Under the pieces are notes generated by a model that was given only the letters and a program-made list of their open reading frames with translations, had not been told where the DNA came from and ran no database searches. The translations under genes and the position numbers were made by a program. From the NCBI GenBank assembly GCA_963931865.1, contig OZ007517.1, forward strand, positions 6,399,707-6,463,706: a DNA stretch of 64,000 nt, read 5' to 3'. The stretch's first letter is position 1, and each line of letters opens with the position of its first letter. Shown in pieces: positions 37,901 to 43,900 of this stretch. The stretch comes from Axinella damicornis. Taxonomy: Eukaryota; Porifera; Demospongiae; Axinellida; Axinellidae.

Positions 37901-40900
37901 GTACTGGTGAAGAATCTGCGGGCCTAATTACGGTGGACCAATCGGCTGGCCCAGGTTGTCTGCTTGGCTATCCCACTAGTCAGCCTGCCAACTAAGGGGG
38001 GATGCTGTGCTAGCCTATTTCAGTAACTACAGGCGAATAAACTGTGCGTCCATTTAGGGGTGAAGAGGCGGCGCTTGCCTAGCCATTGGGGAAAAAGCTG
38101 CCCCCACAAGTGTTAACTGTCAGCTATACAGTCTTGACCCAGGCACGTGATTGCCTCTCATGATTGACTACATGCTTAGCTGCCACTGAATATCTGGCCT
38201 GCCTGGTTACCACCAGGCGCGGTCGCGGAACTCGCTGGGCTACTTGATGCCCACTTGCCTAATGACTGATGCTGAATATCCTCGTGCCTTGTTGTCACCA
38301 GTTGCGGGGGTGCCCTACCTGTCCAGCTGCCTGCGTGCCTAATTAACACCAGTTGCCTGTGTCTGCCCTGCCCGGCTAGTCATTGCTAAGTGTCCATGAT
38401 ACCTGCATACTTAATTTCCGCCAGTTGGAGATGTTGTACCCTGCCAGGAAAAGAAGCTGCACGCTTGATTGTTGATTTGTGGCCCAGGTAACGGCATCAC
38501 AGGTGATTGCCGAGGTACCTAGCTGCTATTGAGATCCTAATTACCACCAATGGCAGGGGTGTAACATGCCTAGCTGGCTGAGGCCTAATTACCACCTGTT
38601 GCAGGGGTACAGTCTGCAGCGTTTTCACTAAGCTGGTTTGAGCCCCTTATGGTACCCCTGGGTCGTGTCCTAGGGTACCACTATCAAGCGCTAAGCCCAC
38701 CCAGTATATTAACTGTTTACCAACCAATGACTGTAGGTGCCGTCATTGGCTTCCATGGGCCCGTGGGAATTTATATGATACTAGGCGTTATTCCTTGGTA
38801 CAGGGGATTTGCTTCCTTAAGCTGGTTCTCATGGTTGGTGAGGGGTTGAGGTATCACTATCAAGTGTAAAGCCCACCCAGTACGAGTAGGGCTACGCCAG
38901 CAGCTTACATTGTACCCCTTGGTTCACATTTACTAGCGAGGACAGCTGATGCTGAATATCCCCCAGGCCTGATTACCAACCAGTTATAGGGGTGTAACCT
39001 GCTCTGGCTGATGCGGAATCTCCCGCAGGCCTGCTTTCCACCAGTTGCACCTGCTGGCTCTAATGCTGAATACCCGGCAGGCCTAAGTACCACCAGTTGC
39101 AGGTGTTACAGTACCTTGCCTGGCCCATCAGAAGCTGCAACCATAATTGTTATCTGTCAACAGTGAAGTCTTAGCCAGCGTGTGCGAGTGCCTATGTGCC
39201 TATTATAGCTGCTATTGATTACCTTGGCGTGCCTAATTAAGTACAATCAGATGTAGGTGTGTATTCTGCTTGGTGTTTTGGGGGCTGCTGAATATTTTGC
39301 ACGTCTAATGACCACCTGTTGCAGGTGCGTCCCCTTGCGGGGTTAGTTGATGCTGATTATCCTGCATGCATGCCTAATGGCTACCTGTTGAAGGTGCGTA
39401 CTGTTGGCTAGTTGTTGCAGAACATGCCGTCATAATGACCACATGTTGCAGGTGTGTATCCCTTGCTGGGCTAGTTTTGTCCCGCCGGGCCAGTTGAGGC
39501 TGCATATCCTGCATGCCTAATGACCACTCGCGGCAGGCATGTGTGCCCCTCTAGGATAGTTGATGCTGAATATCCCATGTGCCTAATGATCACCTGTGTG
39601 TCCCACTGGGATGGTTGATGCTCAATATCTCGCATGCCTAATGACTACCTGTTGTATACGTGTGTGTGCCCTGCTGGGTTAGTCGATGCCGAATACCCAA
39701 ACTACCACCATTTGCCCCTGCCGGGTATCCTGCATGCCTAACCACCACCAAGAGATTGAGAGAGAGACAGAGAGAATGTACATTGAATAGGACAATATTG
39801 GTCTGGGGGAGTGTACTGCATCCTGCAGTACTTGGGAGCATCTTCGATACACACTCCCCCAGATCTAACTCTCTTGTCCATCCTGTGTGTGATCTGTTCA
39901 GGGCACCTGGCACACCACGTATATCAGATCATCCGGGCACTAGTGTACGCCCATCAACGTGAGTATTTTGGGCTGCGGGCCTGCAGCCGTTAATGCGGTG
40001 TGTCGGGTGCTCTATTTGAGTGTATGCATTTGTACTTCACTAGTGACGAGCGTCACTACTGCTATATATTGTGCTGCATTGGCTGTGACAGTGACAAGCA
40101 TCACTATTGCTGTATTTGGCTGTATTTGCTGCATTTGGCTGTTTTGCTGTATTTGGCTGTATTGGCTGCATGAGGCTGTTATGAGTGCTCTGTGTTCTCT
40201 GCCACTTTGGGGGAGTGGCTCCTGCAGTACTACCAAACCTTTATTCCCCTTGCCTAGGGGAAGCCAGTAGGTTTCTAGTGGTTGGGTCAGGTATCATCCC
40301 CTGCCGATTGTTAAATTGTGCATAATGACTTTCAAAGTTGACATTGATAAGGTTACCACATTAATTTCCAGACTTACAGTATTTTCATGGTATGCATGAT
40401 CCTGTGAACACATTAGAATTGCTGTATTAATTTCCAGAATTACGGTATGCAGGTGAACATAATGGAATGTTATCTCCCAAAGGAATGTGTGTGCAGCACA
40501 TTTTGTCATCATGAGGTTCCACCATGTAAGATGGTGGGAAGTATTATTTTCTTGTGGTTCAGTACTTCTGGTCCTATCTTGTTCCCCTTTACATGTACAG
40601 GATGGCCAGACAGCGTTATATACTGCCAGCAAGAATGGTCATGACCAGATTGTTGAGGAGCTCCTCATGAGAGGAGCAGACATGAATCATCAGGCGAAGG
40701 TGAGCATTCTCGTGTGGTGCATGTTCCTCCAGTACTATGACATAGAGCAGGACTTTTCTTCATGGTAACTATACTGAGAGTTGAGTGGACAAAATCCAAC
40801 CATTAAATATACTGGGACCAAGGGATCTACGCGATTTAGAAACCCAAGGGCCCTGGGCTGTAGCGTTCCGAGCACAGCAAGGGCACTACTAAGGGCCCGA

Positions 40901-43900
40901 GGGTTTCGAAATCGCGTAGCTCCCATTGGTCTCAGTGTCTAACCGATTTAGAGTATAGCAAGGGTAACTACGCTAGCGCTTCAGTTGTCAGCAAAATAAC
41001 CTACGAGTCAGAGGTCCTTTTTGATGAAATAACAGACTGGGTACGAGTATGACAAGGCCGCTGACATACAAGGCGCTCGAGTGTCTTGTGCGCACGATCA
41101 AGCCGTCACATGGCTCCGCCCCTCAACTTGGCTTCGCCCCTCAACTTGGCTCCACCCCACCAGTGTCGTCACTGACCGCTTAGCCTCCTTCGAGCTCTCA
41201 CGTACTGTTTGTACTTCCAACAAAAGCGTACATAGAGACTGAGTACAGAGACATTATGTGCACTGCCTGTAATTCTAAAGCAGTTGTATAATACAGTAGC
41301 TAGTTGCCATGGATTTCAAGTTGACAGTAAACAATAACTTAGTACAGTACCCTGTGGGCTCAATAGTGAAACCCAGGTTTCACTATGGGATTTAGATACC
41401 TCGCAGTGAGTAATCTGATTGGTGGAATTTGTATAACTATACTCTAAAGCATACCAGTGAGCAGCGTTGCTGTGTATAGGCTCCCTTTTTCTCTCCATTT
41501 CCTACTCCATGTTGATGCAATCAATGCTCTCCTATTCACATCTTTCCCGTGACTAATATGGTGTAGCATTACGAGTAGTTTAGGAAAACTTGAGATTGTT
41601 ATCCACAACATTTTAGTTATCTTCACACCCAAGACTCTTATCTTCAAAGTCCCAGTTGCTACACTCTAGTCTGTTGGTTGCCATGGCAATAAGTGACATC
41701 CACATGCTCTACATGTGCCACGTGTCACATGCAGACTTCACATGCACATGTACTGCATGTACTTATCAGACAACGGATGTGCACATTTACGAGGAGTGTA
41801 GTAGTAGATATCATTCACTGCACGGATTGCCTGCATGGACTACACACTAGACAACATGGTGAAATGATTGTGTGAGAGCATGGGACTGACTGGAAAGTCC
41901 GACCACAGTCTTCAAGAACACAATACTAACTCTGGTACGTCAAAGAGGGCGATAATGCAGTGAACAGGACCTGAGCATTGAAGTCGTGCACAAATATGAG
42001 ATGGTCAGCATGCAGTACTTGTTGATATCAGTGGTTCCCTCAAATATCCACCAACATTCAGACCCACCCCCAGACCAGCCAGCCTCGCCCCCATCCAGGT
42101 CCACTCCTCATGATGCACTACCCACACTGAACCTTTGTTTTAGCATCATGCAGGGCTGCAGTCCATGTCAGCAGTGCTGTATACCATTGATCATTATCTG
42201 ACGGAAGAATTGGATAGCTAATGAAACATGGAGCTATTTTTATTGTTATATACTTTAAAGGAAAATTGCTTCAAATTCCTTTGATCTTTCAGTTTTTCTA
42301 CAAGACAAGGTTTACACTATACAAGACATCAAGATTGACCAGTACCCCCATACCTTTGACCTGTGCCTGTATCACATTGTGAGCACTACATATGCTTGAC
42401 AACCACATCACTGTCAATTACACTATAGTGGTATTTGGACAAGTGTCAACTAGCATGTGACAGAAACTGCACTACACACACTGAGTACAGAATTATTGCA
42501 CATTACTTTGGAATGCAAGCCTTGTAACTGTGTACTGTGTTATACTCCCTCAGTAGCCTCGTTCCCAGGCCTCCTCCCAGATTTTATCTCCGCCCAGATT
42601 TTATCTCGCAACTCCACGGCTGCGAGATAAATCTGGACGGAGGCCTGGGAACGAGGCTACTCCCTCAGCATGTTGGACATTATCTTGTGACAGGAAACTT
42701 CACTTATCTTTACAATACTAACATACATTCTCTGTAGGATGGTTGCACTCCACTGTGGACTGCAAGCTGCAGTGGTCACCAGGCGGTGGTTGAGATCCTC
42801 CTGGCAGCAGGGGCCAACCTTGACATTCAAGAAGAGGTGAGAGTAACTGTAACGGAATTCGGTTGGTGATCCCTGATCTGAGCATTCATACATTGAATGC
42901 CATCAGTACACAGGAAGTGAAATATGAATACCGTTTGGATTTCCTGAACAATGTGTAGCAGATACACATAACTGTGCATATCGTACTGCATACAACCAGT
43001 GATTCGTATCTGGGTAGTACATACCATGCCAGTTTGCAGCTAGAAACTTGTTTTCCAGGCCTCAACTTAAAAACTCACCAAGATGACAGAAGCTTCACAA
43101 AGTACGATTCCATTCCCAATACACATTCCTCACCTCCTCGTTTACCAGTCAGTGATTCACATCCTGGTAGCAGTGACGCACTGGCTCGCAGCTAGCTGCA
43201 GCATGCCTATAGACGTTCTTGACTGGAAAATGAGCCGAAATGTACGTATGTCCAGAGCTCAATGTTATTATGTACAGTTAGCTGTGTTGTACATCACTGC
43301 TATGGGGATTGCAATCTGGTTAAAAGCCTACAAGTAATGGAAACAACACATTTATGAGAGCTACGGTACATTTACGAGGCTTCACAGCATGGATTACCAA
43401 CTCAGCCCCTGACCAGCCAGCCCTACTCTCCATCCACATCCACTTCTCATGTGTGCCACCCACACTGCCGTGTTCCACCACAACACACTTCAGTATTAAT
43501 CTTGTAGCTGTTACAAGATTAACACTGAGCACGCTGAGTGTAGGAAGTGAAGCAAGGCAAGTAGATTTGGTGAACTCTGCTGTGACCTTTGTCCTGTTAT
43601 ATTCGTAGGCCGATGTAGATTCTGCAAGCAAATTTTCGGATGCAGGAAGCAGTGAGCATAATGCCAGCATATTAATAGGTCAAAAGCTGACTGGTATGGG
43701 TGGGGTCTCATGAAATTAGGTAGTCTTCACACCCAAGACTGGGGTATACATGTTATCTTCAAAGTCCCAGTTGCCACACTATTGTATGTTGGTTGCCATG
43801 GCAATAAGTGACAACCACATGCTCTACATGTGCCACGTGTCACATGCAGACTTCACATGCACATGTACTGCATGTACTTATTAGACAACGGATGTGCACA

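Larger units (their letters stand above)
32669..40600. other. Intron 13, about 7.9 kb
   Basis: Contains the DIRS-free target near 33323, a zinc-ribbon-like fragment (33547-33769), the end of the duplication (35204), a possible coding fragment (35640-35941), and degenerate satellites from 36770 to 40170. No ankyrin exon is found here. Confidence 0.6.
40700..42737. other. Intron 14
   Basis: Contains foldback 40811-40935 and hairpin 42554-42659. The 41640-42530 part repeats the intron block found before exons 8, 9 and 10. Confidence 0.6.
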
